Shown here in pieces: positions 12,003 through 21,485 of a stretch of 64,000 nt of DNA (positions within the stretch are counted from its first letter, which is position 1; every line of letters begins with the position of its first letter). This DNA is from Wenzhouxiangella marina (GTDB lineage Bacteria > Pseudomonadota > Gammaproteobacteria > Xanthomonadales > Wenzhouxiangellaceae), in contig NZ_CP012154.1 of NCBI RefSeq assembly GCF_001187785.1, positions 366,501 through 430,500 of the forward strand, read 5' to 3'. A model generated the notes under the pieces. The model was not told where the DNA came from. It was given only the letters and a program-made list of their open reading frames with translations, and searched no databases. A program made the position numbers and the translations under genes.

Positions 12003-13202
12003 TCAGGGCGTGCGGTCTGGGTGATCCAGGCGGTCTTCGACCATGATTTCGCGGCCGCCGTCGAGCACGATGGCATAGCTGATGTGCTCGAAAGGCCGGA
12101 ATACCATGACATGGCCGGCGTATTCATCGGGCAGGGTCACGAAGCGGCGGTCCGATTCCTTCCAGGCGGCCCGACTCATCAGCGGATACCGCTGTTCGTC
12201 ACGAATGGTCTCGCCCGGGCGGAAGACCGAGAAGGTGTGGCCGGCCTGAATGCCGTCGGCCTGTCCCATGGAGATGGCCACGATCTGGTAGTGGCCGACG
12301 CCATGGTAGGCCTCGCTGACGCTCAGGACGCGAGCGTCTTCCGGCATCTCGTCCATGGCGCGCGGGAAGAAGTTGGCGTCGTAGACGTGGTAGTCGATCG
12401 GCAGGACGTAGTCGCCTTCGGAGACTTCCCGTCGACCGGAAATGATTTCCAGCGTGGTCGGGTCACCGACATGGACCACACGAGCCCGTGCCGACTCCCA
12501 GAGTTCGTAACCGATGATCGGGTAGTTGAAGCGCTCCATCTGGCCGAAGGTCGAACGCCAGAGCGGGCTGGCCGGGCGAACGTCGGCGGGCACCTGAGCG
12601 TCGCCTCGGCCCATGCGATTGCGGCGCAGACGTTGCTGCGCTTCGCCGCCGCTCCGGTCCTCGAACTGGTAGGTCAGACGCGCGAGGATCACTTCCTGAC
12701 CGACCTGGGCATCTTCCATGCCGCGCACGTAGGTGCGATCACCTGCGCTGGCAGTCATGCGCTGGTCGTAGTTGGCCACCACGTAGGGCAGGCCGTCGAG
12801 TTCTTCGGCCGTCACGATCCGGGGGTTGCGCAGGAAGGGCTCGATCGCATCGTAGGGAATGGTGCTGATCGGGCCGCTGATGTCTTCGCGCCGGATTTCC
12901 GGCGACAGGCGCCGAATCGAGTCGTCCGGGTTCATTGTCAGGCGAGGCTGACCGCCGACGAACTCCAGGGAGATCACATCACCCGGGTAGATCAGATGCG
13001 GATTGTCGATCTGCGGATTGGCCTGCCAGATGGCCGGCCACTGCCAGGGCCGGGTCAGAAACCGGCTGGCGATGTCCCACAGGGTGTCCCCTTCCTGAAC
13101 CACGTACTCACGTGGATGATCTTCGCGCAGCTCGACATCCTGAGCCTGTACACTCCCCCATGCCAGGCCAAGAATTGCCACGACGGTCAGTATGCGTTTC
13201 AC
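12003..13202 (-). CDS. Secreted LysM-domain protein
   Basis: A 399-residue exported protein. The GTG start is followed by a signal peptide (MKRILTVVAILGLAWGSVQAQ), then one LysM domain around residues 32-85 (YVVQEGDTLWDIASRFL ... NPHLIYPGDVISL) that should bind peptidoglycan glycan. The remaining 300 residues have no obvious catalytic motif. This protein is typically found next to dprA, divergent from def. It is the first gene of the minus-strand series that ends at hemF. Confidence 0.9.
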   Translation of the reverse strand: MKRILTVVAILGLAWGSVQAQDVELREDHPREYVVQEGDTLWDIASRFLTRPWQWPAIWQANPQIDNPHLIYPGDVISLEFVGGQPRLTMNPDDSIRRLSPEIRREDISGPISTIPYDAIEPFLRNPRIVTAEELDGLPYVVANYDQRMTASAGDRTYVRGMEDAQVGQEVILARLTYQFEDRSGGEAQQRLRRNRMGRGDAQVPADVRPASPLWRSTFGQMERFNYPIIGYELWESARARVVHVGDPTTLEIISGRREVSEGDYVLPIDYHVYDANFFPRAMDEMPEDARVLSVSEAYHGVGHYQIVAISMGQADGIQAGHTFSVFRPGETIRDEQRYPLMSRAAWKESDRRFVTLPDEYAGHVMVFRPFEHISYAIVLDGGREIMVEDRLDHPDRTP

Positions 13203-13301
13203 GGAGCGATTCCCTCCAACGGTGCCGACAGGCTTGAATTCTTGAGGCTATCATAAACATTATCATTGTAAAACGCACGCTTAAGCGATTTTTTTCATCT
13301 T
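13203..13301. promoter_or_regulatory. AT-rich divergent promoter region between the LysM gene and def
   Basis: This 99-base gap is far more AT-rich than its surroundings. For the LysM gene, a perfect TTGACA reads on the minus strand at 13308-13303 (inside the def start), with a weak CTTAAG 17 bases on. For def, TTGAAT at 13234-13239 and CATTAT at 13258-13263 make a weak pair with an 18-base spacer. A 10-base palindrome CGCTTAAGCG (13278-13287) followed by a T-run lies just before def. Confidence 0.4.
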
Positions 13302-13814
13302 ATGTCAAGACTGACGATCCTCGAATTTCCAGATCCTCGCCTGCGGCGGGTGGCGAAACCGGTCGATGAAGTGACCGAAAACGAGCGCCAGCTGGCCGAC
13401 GATATGCTCGAAACCATGTACGAGGCCCGCGGGATCGGCCTGGCGGCGACCCAGGTGAATCAGGGCGTTCGCGTCGTGGTCATGGACCTGAGCGAGGACA
13501 AGAGCGAGCCGCGCGTGTTCATCAACCCCGAGATCATCGATCGCGACGGGAGCCAGAACTGTGAGGAGGGTTGCTTGTCCGTTCCCGGCGTCTACGCCGA
13601 GGTCAAGCGCGCCGAGCGGGTCAAGGTCCGGGCCCTCGATCGCGAAGGCCAGCCTTTCGAGCTTGAAGCCGACGGTCTGCTGGCGGTCTGCATCCAGCAC
13701 GAGATCGATCATCTCGATGGCAAGGTGTTCGTAGATTACCTGTCGCCGCTCAAGCGACGCATGGTCGAAAAGCGCCTGAAGAAGCAGCAGCGTCTGGAAC
13801 GAGCGAACGCGTGA
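13302..13814 (+). CDS. def: Peptide deformylase
   Basis: Def removes the formyl group from the initiator methionine of new proteins. The 170-residue product has all three metal-site motifs: GIGLAATQV from residue 44, EGCLSV with metal ligand C91, and HEIDH with ligands H133 and H137 and catalytic E134. It heads the def-fmt-rsmB block and overlaps fmt by four bases (GTGA). Confidence 0.97.
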   Translation: MSRLTILEFPDPRLRRVAKPVDEVTENERQLADDMLETMYEARGIGLAATQVNQGVRVVVMDLSEDKSEPRVFINPEIIDRDGSQNCEEGCLSVPGVYAEVKRAERVKVRALDREGQPFELEADGLLAVCIQHEIDHLDGKVFVDYLSPLKRRMVEKRLKKQQRLERANA

Positions 13815-14740
13815 GCGGCCTGAGAACGATCTTTGCCGGCACGCCGGAGTTCGCCGTGCCGGCGCTCCGGGCCCTGATCGATTCCCCCCATCGTCCCATG
13901 GCGGTGCTTTGCCAGCCGGACCGGCCGGCTGGACGGGGGCGAAAGCTGCGCTTCGGGCCGGTCAAGGCCTGCGCGCTCGAGGCCGGGATCGAGGTGCTTC
14001 AGCCCGCCAGTCTGAAATCGGAGGACGCCCAGCGGCCGCTTCGTGAACTGCGCCCCGACATCATCATTACTGCGGCCTACGGTTTGTTGCTTCCCAGGGC
14101 CGTGCTCGAGCTGCCGGTGCATGGCTGCTGGAATCTGCATGCTTCCCTGTTGCCGCGCTGGCGCGGCGCCAGCCCGATCAACCAGGCGGTGCTGGCCGGT
14201 GATGTCGAGACGGGGATGTCCCTGATGCAGATGGACGTGGGCCTCGATACCGGACCCGTGCTTCTGCAGAGCGCAACGCCGATCGGTCCGGACGAGTCCG
14301 CTGGTGAGTTGCACGATCGCCTGGCACCGATGGCCGCCGACCTGTTGCTCGACGGCCTGAAGCGCCTGGTCGAGGGCTCCTTGCCCGAGCCCCAGCCACA
14401 GGATGATGCGCTGGCGACCCATGCCCCGCTCATTCAGCGCGAGGATGCGCGTCTGGATTGGTCTCGACCGGCCGTGGACCTTGCTCGCCAGGTGCGCGCC
14501 TACAATCCCTGGCCGGTCGCCTTCGGCGACATCGAAGGCCTGAGTTGCAGGATCTTCGAGGCGCGAGCGATCGAGCAGATCTCGGCCGAACCCGGCCGCC
14601 TGATCCGCGGGGCGGGTGAAGGACGAGAAATCGTCGTCGCCTGCGGTCAGGGGGCGCTGGCCATTGCTTCCCTGCAGGCGCCCGGACGCAAGCGGGTGTC
14701 GGCCCGCGATTGGCTCAACGGCCACCCGGACTGGGCGTGA
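13811..14740 (+). CDS. fmt: Methionyl-tRNA formyltransferase
   Basis: Fmt formylates initiator Met-tRNA using 10-formyl-tetrahydrofolate, the counterpart of Def. The protein has 309 residues. The GTG start overlaps the def stop and gives the normal N-terminus ([19 protein letters not shown]). The formyl-transfer signature [14 protein letters not shown] is present near residues 110-123, and the C-terminal OB-like domain follows from about 205. It is translationally coupled to both neighbours. Confidence 0.97.
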   Translation: MSGLRTIFAGTPEFAVPALRALIDSPHRPMAVLCQPDRPAGRGRKLRFGPVKACALEAGIEVLQPASLKSEDAQRPLRELRPDIIITAAYGLLLPRAVLELPVHGCWNLHASLLPRWRGASPINQAVLAGDVETGMSLMQMDVGLDTGPVLLQSATPIGPDESAGELHDRLAPMAADLLLDGLKRLVEGSLPEPQPQDDALATHAPLIQREDARLDWSRPAVDLARQVRAYNPWPVAFGDIEGLSCRIFEARAIEQISAEPGRLIRGAGEGREIVVACGQGALAIASLQAPGRKRVSARDWLNGHPDWA

Positions 14741-16053
14741 ATCGGCCCGCGGTCGGCGGCCGGCTGGCGGCAGCCCAGGCCCTGCGCCAGGTGCTTGATC
14801 GAGGGCAGTCCCTGGACGAGGCCCTCCAGCTTCCCCTTTCGAAACTGGAGCATGGTCCTGATCGTGCGCTGGCTCGACGCCTGTCCTATGCGGTGCTGCG
14901 GGACTGGCCGGCCGTTCAGGCCCTGAGCTCGGCTTTGATGGACCGCCCGCCGGCTCGTCGCGATCGCCTGGCGATCTTCGTGCTGGCCGTTGCCCTGGCC
15001 GAGCTGCGCGAAGGCCGTGAGCCGGAGCGCGCGATCGTGCATTCCGCGGTGGAGGTGGCCCGGTCGGGTGGTCTGAGCCGGCTTGCCGGGATGATCAACG
15101 CGGTGCTGCGGCGCTACCTGCGCGAGCGCTCGGCATTCGAATCGAGGCTGGCGGACAACGAGACGATTCGCTTCGGCTATCCGGGCTGGTTGATCGAGGC
15201 ACTGCGTGCCGACTGGCCGGACGACTGGAGCGCCATTCTCGAGGCCGGCAATCAGGCGCCACCGCTCTGGCTGCGCGTCAACCGACGTCACTGGAGCCGC
15301 GAGCAGGCTCTGCAGGCGCTGCGAGCGGCAGGTCATGAGGCGCAGCTGCCCGATCTACCGTTGCCGGACGCGCTGCTGTTGCCGACGCGCGTGCGCATCA
15401 GCGATCTGCCTGGCTGGTCCGAGGGGGGCTTGTCGGTGCAGGATGGCGCGGCCCAGCTGACGGTGGACTATCTCCAGCTCGAGGACGGACTGCGCGTGCT
15501 CGACGCCTGCAGTGCCCCGGGTGGCAAGGCGGCGCATATGCTGGAGCGGGCCGCGCTCGATCTGACCGCGATCGACGTCGACGCCGAGCGGCTGGAGCGG
15601 GTTGGCGAGACTCTACAACGCCTGGGTCTGGCGGCGCGCTGTCTGCAAGGTGACGCGTCCCGGCCGCAGGATTGGTGGGACGGACGCCCCTTCGATCGTA
15701 TTCTTGTCGATGCCCCGTGCTCGGCCACCGGGGTGATCCGTCGCCATCCCGACATCCGCTGGCTTCGCAAGGCCAGCGATCTGCCCGAACTGGTCGAGCG
15801 ACAGGCCGAGATGCTGCGCGCGCTGTGGCCGCTGCTCGCGCCCGGCGGTATCCTTGTCTATGCCACCTGTTCGATCCTGGCCGACGAGAACGAGCGTCAG
15901 GCCCGGGCCTTTCTGGAGTCCTGTGAGCACTGTGAAGTCATCGAGCATGCCGAACTCCCGGGCCGCGCGCGGTCGGCCGGCCGCCAGATTCTCCCCGGCG
16001 AGAACGATCTCGATGGTTTTTTCCATCTGGCTGTGCGTCGCCTGCCAGTCTGA
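14737..16053 (+). CDS. rsmB: 16S rRNA (cytosine(967)-C(5))-methyltransferase RsmB
   Basis: RsmB (Sun/Fmu) methylates C967 of 16S rRNA. The 438-residue protein has an N-terminal NusB-like RNA-binding domain (1-140) and a C-terminal SAM-dependent RsmB/F domain. The SAM-binding loop is DACSAPGGKA, and the two catalytic cysteines sit in DAPCSATG and YATCSI. The GTG at 14737 overlaps the fmt stop in the same way fmt overlaps def, and is preferred to an in-frame TTG at 14710. Confidence 0.96.
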   Translation: MNRPAVGGRLAAAQALRQVLDRGQSLDEALQLPLSKLEHGPDRALARRLSYAVLRDWPAVQALSSALMDRPPARRDRLAIFVLAVALAELREGREPERAIVHSAVEVARSGGLSRLAGMINAVLRRYLRERSAFESRLADNETIRFGYPGWLIEALRADWPDDWSAILEAGNQAPPLWLRVNRRHWSREQALQALRAAGHEAQLPDLPLPDALLLPTRVRISDLPGWSEGGLSVQDGAAQLTVDYLQLEDGLRVLDACSAPGGKAAHMLERAALDLTAIDVDAERLERVGETLQRLGLAARCLQGDASRPQDWWDGRPFDRILVDAPCSATGVIRRHPDIRWLRKASDLPELVERQAEMLRALWPLLAPGGILVYATCSILADENERQARAFLESCEHCEVIEHAELPGRARSAGRQILPGENDLDGFFHLAVRRLPV

Positions 16054-16564
16054 TGCACCATCGAACGCATCCATCGATCTGATCGAGCCAGCGCCGGTCT
16101 GGCGCGATGGTCAGTTGTATTTCCGCACGGCGATCGATTGGCGGCTGGGCCCGGATGTGGTCGAAGCGCTCCATCATGGCGTGGTGGTTCCGCTGGAGCT
16201 GTCCGTGCGGATCAGCCAGCACCACGGCTTGGTTGCCCTCGAAGATCGAACGCACAACCATCGCTTCGAGGTTCGCTATCTGCCCCTGTTGCGTGACTAT
16301 GAAGTGTTCGATGTTCGGGCCGATACGCGCACCCGCTATCCACGCCTCGGCATGCTGACCAGCGCCATGGCCCGGCAGCGTTTCTATTCGACCGGTCTGA
16401 GCGAGGCCGAGGTGGAACAGCGCCGCTGGCAGGTCCAGTTGCGGGCCTACCTCGATCGCACCCGCCTTCCTTCGCCGATGCGCTTGCCGGCCTGGTTCGA
16501 TCGACGCTGGCGGGTCGAGGGCCCCTGGCACAGCTGGGTCTTCCCGCCGGAGCCGCAGGCATGA
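16013..16564 (+). CDS. DUF4390 family protein
   Basis: A roughly 183-residue protein of the DUF4390 family, function unknown. It is regularly found between rsmB and ntrY in beta- and gammaproteobacteria. The core (YFRTAIDWRLGPDVVEALHHG ... RRWRVEGPWHSWVF) is clear, but the start is not: ATG at 16013 overlaps rsmB by 41 bases and gives a very short hydrophobic leader (MVFSIWLCVACQSD) that could be a minimal lipoprotein signal. It overlaps ntrY by four bases. Confidence 0.8.
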   Translation: MVFSIWLCVACQSDAPSNASIDLIEPAPVWRDGQLYFRTAIDWRLGPDVVEALHHGVVVPLELSVRISQHHGLVALEDRTHNHRFEVRYLPLLRDYEVFDVRADTRTRYPRLGMLTSAMARQRFYSTGLSEAEVEQRRWQVQLRAYLDRTRLPSPMRLPAWFDRRWRVEGPWHSWVFPPEPQA

Positions 16565-18711
16565 GGGCGCGATCCGGTCTGCGGCGTCTGCTTCGTGCCC
16601 TGCCCCTGGTGGCCGTGCTGGCCGTGTTGCTCGGCGCCCTCTACCTGGTGTCGAGCGTCGAGCAGGAATCCACCCAGCTTGGCCGCATGGCACTGTGGGT
16701 GTTCTCGATCACCGGCCTGGCCCTGCTGGCGCTTGTGGTCGTGATCGTCGGTCGTCTCGTTCGTCTGATCCAGCGCCTCCGGCGTGGCGAGCCGGGCGCC
16801 AGGCTGACGGCTCGTCTGGTGGCCGTCTTCATTGCCCTGGCCCTGCCGCCGGTAGTGATCCTCTACCTGTTCGCGCTGGAATTCCTCGACGAAACCGTCG
16901 AGGGCTGGCTGAACGTGGAGGTCGAGTCGGCCCTGTCGGATTCGATCGAACTCGGGCAGCTGTTCATCGAGCTTCGCACCCGCGAGGTCGGCGAGCAGCT
17001 CGGTCGGCTGGCCGAAGGTCTCGATCCCGATGACGAGGATCGTCTGTTCGAACAATTCCTGCGCGAGCTCAGTACGGCGGGCCCCAGTGAGCTCAGTCTG
17101 CTCGACGCCTCCGGCCGGCCCATCGTCTCGGTGCATATCGACCCGGCCCGCTTGACCGCGAACCTGCCCAGCAGCTTCGCCCTGACCCAGGCCCTCGAAG
17201 ACGGTCAGTTTGCCGCCGCCGAGCGCGATGCGGAGCAGTTCTCGGTTCGCGTGCTGGTGCGCCTGGACGAGAGCGGTTTCGGCGCCTCGCCGCGCCTGGT
17301 CCAGGGCATCTATCCGCTACCCGGTGACTTCGGGGCGCTGGCCGACGGCGTCGAACAGGCCTATTACCGTTATCTGAACGTGAGCTTCCTGCGCGAGCGC
17401 CTGCAGCACAGCCTGGTCCTGATCCTGACCCTGGTGCTTCTGTTGACGGCCTTGCTGGCGATGCTGGTGGCCTTCAATGCCGCCCGCCGTCTGTCGCAGC
17501 CGGTGCGCGACCTGGCCCAGGCCACCGGCGAGGTGGCTGCCGGCCGCTTTCCGGACGAACTGCCCGTGACCAGCCGGGATGAACTCGGTTTTCTGGTTCG
17601 CGATTTCAACGTCATGACCCGCGAACTGGCCGCAAGCCGCCAGGCCCTGGAATCCCAGCGCCGCTACCTGGAGATCGTGCTTGGCCGGCTGTCGGCCGGC
17701 GTCGTGGCCATCGACGGGGAGGGTCGGCTGAGCGCCTACAACGAATCGGCCGAGCGGATTCTCGACCTGAAAGGCCGCCAGGGACAGTCGCTGGAGCGGG
17801 TTCGTGCCGAGCGACCGGATCTGGCTGCTCTCCTCGACATCCTGATCGAACGCATGGGCAGCCCTTCCGGGGACTGGCGTCAGGAAATCCAGCTGGGGCC
17901 GCCCGATCACACCGTGGTCCTGGTCTGCCGCGGCTCCGATCTGCCGCCCGAAATCGGTGGGCAAGTGGTCATCTTCGATGACGTCACCGTCCTCGATCAG
18001 GCGCAGCGGGAGGCGGCCTGGGCCGAGGTCGCTCGTCGCCTGGCGCATGAAGTGAAGAACCCGCTCACCCCGATCCAGCTGGCCGCCGAACGCCTGAAGT
18101 ACAAGCTCGAGCCGGTACTGGACGAAACTCAGGGCGCATTGCTGGATCGAGCCACCCGCACGATCCGTGCGCAGGTCGAGACCCTCAAGCGTCTGGTGGA
18201 TGCCTTCGGCGACTACGCGCGGCCCGTGCGTCTGAAGCGCGAAGCGGTCCGATTGGATCTGCTGGTGCGCGAGGTGGCCGATCTCTATGCCAGTGGGGAT
18301 CTGCCCGTGCGCTTCGACCTTGAGGTCGAGGTGGGCACGCCTCCGGTGCTGGCCGACCCGGCCAATCTTCGTCAGGTGCTGCTGAATCTGGTTCGCAACG
18401 CGCAGGAGGCGCACCCCGACGGCCGTCCGGAGCTGCGGATCGAGCTGGCCCCGCAGGTGGGCGAGTCCGGCCCTGGCGTGCGCTGGCGCGTGCTCGACAA
18501 TGGTTCCGGCTTCGATCCGGAGGTCATCGAGCGCATCTTCGAGCCCTATGTGACGACCAAGCAGCGTGGTACGGGCCTGGGCCTGGCCATCGTGCGGCGC
18601 ATCATCGAAGAGCACGGGGGGCAGATCCAGGTGGGCAACGTCGAGCAGGGCGCGGAGGTGCGGATCTGGCTGCCGGCCGCCCATGCCGACGGCGAGACCC
18701 CGCTACAATAG
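16561..18711 (+). CDS. ntrY: NtrY-like membrane sensor histidine kinase
   Basis: The sensor of an NtrY/NtrX two-component pair linked to nitrogen and redox responses in other proteobacteria. The 716-residue protein has three N-terminal membrane segments, an extracytoplasmic region (about 115-275), another membrane helix, a HAMP domain (about 300-355), a PAS domain (about 365-475), and the HisKA/HATPase core. The phospho-accepting histidine is H496 in LAHEVKNPLTPIQ, with N, G1 and G2 boxes (NLVRNAQEA, DNGSGF, GTGLGLAIV) following. It overlaps DUF4390 by four bases and precedes ntrX by four. Confidence 0.92.
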   Translation: MRARSGLRRLLRALPLVAVLAVLLGALYLVSSVEQESTQLGRMALWVFSITGLALLALVVVIVGRLVRLIQRLRRGEPGARLTARLVAVFIALALPPVVILYLFALEFLDETVEGWLNVEVESALSDSIELGQLFIELRTREVGEQLGRLAEGLDPDDEDRLFEQFLRELSTAGPSELSLLDASGRPIVSVHIDPARLTANLPSSFALTQALEDGQFAAAERDAEQFSVRVLVRLDESGFGASPRLVQGIYPLPGDFGALADGVEQAYYRYLNVSFLRERLQHSLVLILTLVLLLTALLAMLVAFNAARRLSQPVRDLAQATGEVAAGRFPDELPVTSRDELGFLVRDFNVMTRELAASRQALESQRRYLEIVLGRLSAGVVAIDGEGRLSAYNESAERILDLKGRQGQSLERVRAERPDLAALLDILIERMGSPSGDWRQEIQLGPPDHTVVLVCRGSDLPPEIGGQVVIFDDVTVLDQAQREAAWAEVARRLAHEVKNPLTPIQLAAERLKYKLEPVLDETQGALLDRATRTIRAQVETLKRLVDAFGDYARPVRLKREAVRLDLLVREVADLYASGDLPVRFDLEVEVGTPPVLADPANLRQVLLNLVRNAQEAHPDGRPELRIELAPQVGESGPGVRWRVLDNGSGFDPEVIERIFEPYVTTKQRGTGLGLAIVRRIIEEHGGQIQVGNVEQGAEVRIWLPAAHADGETPLQ

Positions 18712-18715
18712 CGCG

Positions 18716-20071
18716 ATGGCCAGTGCCCGAATTCTCATCGTCGACGACGAACCCGATATCCGTGAGCTGATCGGCGAGATCCTTGCCGATGAGGGCCATG
18801 AGGTGCTGATGGCGGCCGATGCCTCGGAAGCTCGCGAACTGCGTGGCCAGTCCCAGCCCGATCTCGTGCTGCTCGACGTCTGGATGCCCGGTACCGACGG
18901 CATCAGTCTGCTGCGCGAATGGCGCGAATCGGACACTCTGGATTGTCCCGTCGTGATGATCTCCGGCCATGGCTCGGTCGAGGCTGCGGTCGAGGCGACC
19001 CGCCTGGGCGCCTTCGATTTCATCGAAAAGCCGGTGTCCATGGCCAAGCTCCTGGTCACCGTGGGCAATGCCCTGGAGGCCGGCCGTCTCAAGCGCGAGA
19101 ACGCGGGGCTGCGCAGCCAGGCGCCGACGGTGATGGAGCCGATCGGTCGCTCGCTGGCCGTGCAGCAGCTCAAGCGGCGTCTGGAACGGATCGCGGCCCA
19201 CGATACGCCGGTCCTGATCCAGGGTGAAGCCGGGGTCGGCAAGGCCATGGCCGCGCGATGGATCCACGCCCATTCCAAGCGCAGTGGCGGGCCGTTCATC
19301 GTCGTTCCGGCGCGCAGCGAAGGTCAGGACTGGACGCGTGCATTGATGGGCGCCGAGGGTCAGCCGGGCTTGATCGATCAGGCCCGCGGAGGCGTACTGT
19401 TCGTCGAGGACGTGTCCCGTCTGGACAAGGAGGCCCAGTCCGCCCTGCTCGGACAGCTCGAGAGTGGTCGCCTCGAATCCGCGAGTGAGGATCAGGGGCG
19501 TGCGCTGGATATCCGGCTGATCGCCGGGACCAGCGTGGAGCTGGAGAAACTGGTCCAGACCGGGCGCTTCGATGAGCAACTCTATTTCCGGCTCAATGTC
19601 GTCCCCCTGGAACTGCCGCCCTTGCGCGAGCGTCAGGAAGACGTGCCGGATCTGGTGCGTTTCTACGCCGAGTATTTCCCCAATCGTGACGGTGTGCCCT
19701 ATCGGCATTTCTCCGTGGCGGCCCAGAATCGTCTGCGCCAGCACCACTGGCCGGGCAATCTGCTGGAATTGAAGAACCTGGTTCAGCGCCTGCTGATCCT
19801 CGGCGGCGATGACGAGGTCTCGGTGGCCGAGGTCGAGGAGGCCCTGTCCCGTTCCGTCGAGGCCCAGCGTGGTGAAGGCGGCGACGCGGTGCCTGCCCTT
19901 TTCCATCTCCCCCTGCGCGAAGCGCGCGAGGAATTCGAGCGCCAGTACCTGACCTACAAGCTCAAGTCGGTGGACGGCAGCGTAGGCAAGCTGGCCGAGG
20001 TGGTGGAAATGGAGCGTACCCACCTCTATCGAAAGCTCAGGCAGCTGGGCATCGATCCCAAGCAGATCTGA
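18716..20071 (+). CDS. ntrX: NtrX-like response regulator with atypical AAA+ domain
   Basis: The 451-residue partner of NtrY. A receiver domain occupies residues 1-120, with acidic pocket D10-D11, phospho-acceptor D54 and K105. An AAA+ domain follows with Walker A GEAGVGK (170-176) and a Walker B-like FVED near 229-232. The C-terminal FIS-type HTH (about 400-450) would bind DNA. The sigma-54 contact loop (ELFG...GAFTGA) expected at about 185-225 is missing, and the Walker B DE pair reads ED. It may therefore not activate sigma-54 promoters. The ATG at 18716 is chosen by homology to receiver domains. Confidence 0.88.
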   Translation: MASARILIVDDEPDIRELIGEILADEGHEVLMAADASEARELRGQSQPDLVLLDVWMPGTDGISLLREWRESDTLDCPVVMISGHGSVEAAVEATRLGAFDFIEKPVSMAKLLVTVGNALEAGRLKRENAGLRSQAPTVMEPIGRSLAVQQLKRRLERIAAHDTPVLIQGEAGVGKAMAARWIHAHSKRSGGPFIVVPARSEGQDWTRALMGAEGQPGLIDQARGGVLFVEDVSRLDKEAQSALLGQLESGRLESASEDQGRALDIRLIAGTSVELEKLVQTGRFDEQLYFRLNVVPLELPPLRERQEDVPDLVRFYAEYFPNRDGVPYRHFSVAAQNRLRQHHWPGNLLELKNLVQRLLILGGDDEVSVAEVEEALSRSVEAQRGEGGDAVPALFHLPLREAREEFERQYLTYKLKSVDGSVGKLAEVVEMERTHLYRKLRQLGIDPKQI

Positions 20072-20093
20072 GGGTCGCCAGGCAGCGGCTCGG

Positions 20094-20100
20094 AAGGAGG
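20094..20100 (+). promoter_or_regulatory. Perfect Shine-Dalgarno AAGGAGG before trkA
   Basis: AAGGAGG lies eight bases before the trkA ATG. It is one of the strongest ribosome-binding sites in the window and fixes the trkA start at 20109. Confidence 0.85.
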
Positions 20101-20108
20101 GTAGTCAG

Positions 20109-21485
20109 ATGCAGATCATCATTCTCGGAGCCGGCCAGGTCGGGACCGGCATGGCGCACAGCCTGTCGCGGGAAGAGAACGACATCACCGTCGTCGATAC
20201 GGATCCGAATCGCCTTCGTGATCTGCAGGAGAAGCTCGACATCCGCACCGTGCACGGTCACGCGGCACATCCGCAGACCCTGATCCGTGCCGGCATCGAG
20301 GATGCCGACCTGCTGATCGCCCTGACCAATTCCGACGAGACGAACATGGTCGCCTGCCAGGTGGCCTATTCCCTGTTCAACACACCGACCAAGGTGGCGC
20401 GGGTGCGGGCGGCGGACTATCTGGCCCATCCGGAGCTGTTCAACCGCGAGCACACGCCGATCGATGTGCTGATCAGCCCGGAAAAACTGGTCACGGACCA
20501 TCTCCAGCGCCTGATCGAGTACCCGGGCGCGCTGCAGGTGCTGGACTTCGCCGATGGTCGTGCCCAGCTGGTGGCGGCTCGTGCCTACCATGACGGCCCG
20601 CTGGTCGGTCGGCAGCTGATGGCCCTGCGCGAACTGCTCCCTGAGGGTGTGGACACGCGCGTGGCCGCGATCTTCCGCAACGACGTGGCCATCATTCCGC
20701 AGGGCGACACCCGGGTCGAGGTCGATGACATCGTCTTCTTCCTCGCCGCCACCCGCGACATTCCTGCCGTGATGGCCGAACTGCGTCGCCTCAGCGGCCC
20801 GGCGCACCGCATCCTGCTGTCCGGCGGCGGCAACATCGGCGCCAACCTGGCGCGGCGCCTGGAGCGGCATCATCATGTCAAGATCATCGAGCGTGACCCG
20901 GCCCGGGCCGAGCAGATCGCCGAGGATCTGGACACGGCGATCACCCTGGTCGGAGACTGTGCCGACGAGGATCTGCTGCACGAGGAAGGCATCAGCGAGA
21001 CCGATGTCTACTGCGCGCTGACCAACGACGACGAGGCGAACATCCTGTCCTCGATGCTGGCCAAGCGGATGGGGGCGGACAAGGTGATCACCCTGATCAA
21101 TCGTCCGGCCTACGTCGATCTGGTCGAATCCGACCGCATCGACGTGGCGGTCAGTCCCCAGCAGGTCACGATCGGCGCCCTGCTGACGCATATCCGCAAG
21201 GGGCACATGGTTCGCGTGCACTCCCTCCGACGCGGAGCGGCCGAGGCCATCGAAGCCGTTGCCCACGGCACGCCGGGGCAGTCGAAGGTGGTCGGCAAGC
21301 GCATCGACGAGATCGATCTGCCCGATCACACCAGCATCGGCGGGGTGGTACGCGGCGAGGAAGTGATCATTGCCCATGACGACGTGGTGATCCAGGAAGA
21401 TGACCACGTGATCCTGTTCGTGGCCGATCAGAAACAGATCAAACGCGTCGAACGCCTGTTCTCGGTCGACGCCGTCTTCGTCTGA
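20109..21485 (+). CDS. trkA: Trk potassium uptake regulator TrkA
   Basis: TrkA is the cytoplasmic NAD(H)/nucleotide-binding subunit that gates the TrkH potassium channel. The 458-residue protein has two RCK_N Rossmann domains (IIILGAGQVGTGMA at the start and ILLSGGGNIGANLA near 235), each followed by an RCK_C domain. Its stop codon overlaps the trkH ATG (TGATG), so the two subunits are made together. Confidence 0.97.
   Translation: MQIIILGAGQVGTGMAHSLSREENDITVVDTDPNRLRDLQEKLDIRTVHGHAAHPQTLIRAGIEDADLLIALTNSDETNMVACQVAYSLFNTPTKVARVRAADYLAHPELFNREHTPIDVLISPEKLVTDHLQRLIEYPGALQVLDFADGRAQLVAARAYHDGPLVGRQLMALRELLPEGVDTRVAAIFRNDVAIIPQGDTRVEVDDIVFFLAATRDIPAVMAELRRLSGPAHRILLSGGGNIGANLARRLERHHHVKIIERDPARAEQIAEDLDTAITLVGDCADEDLLHEEGISETDVYCALTNDDEANILSSMLAKRMGADKVITLINRPAYVDLVESDRIDVAVSPQQVTIGALLTHIRKGHMVRVHSLRRGAAEAIEAVAHGTPGQSKVVGKRIDEIDLPDHTSIGGVVRGEEVIIAHDDVVIQEDDHVILFVADQKQIKRVERLFSVDAVFV

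Noticed and set aside
10284-13256. A 990-codon open frame on the plus strand
   Set aside because: It runs antisense through smg, dprA and the LysM gene, all of which have clear family motifs. Its translation has no recognisable domain, and long antisense frames are common in GC-rich DNA.
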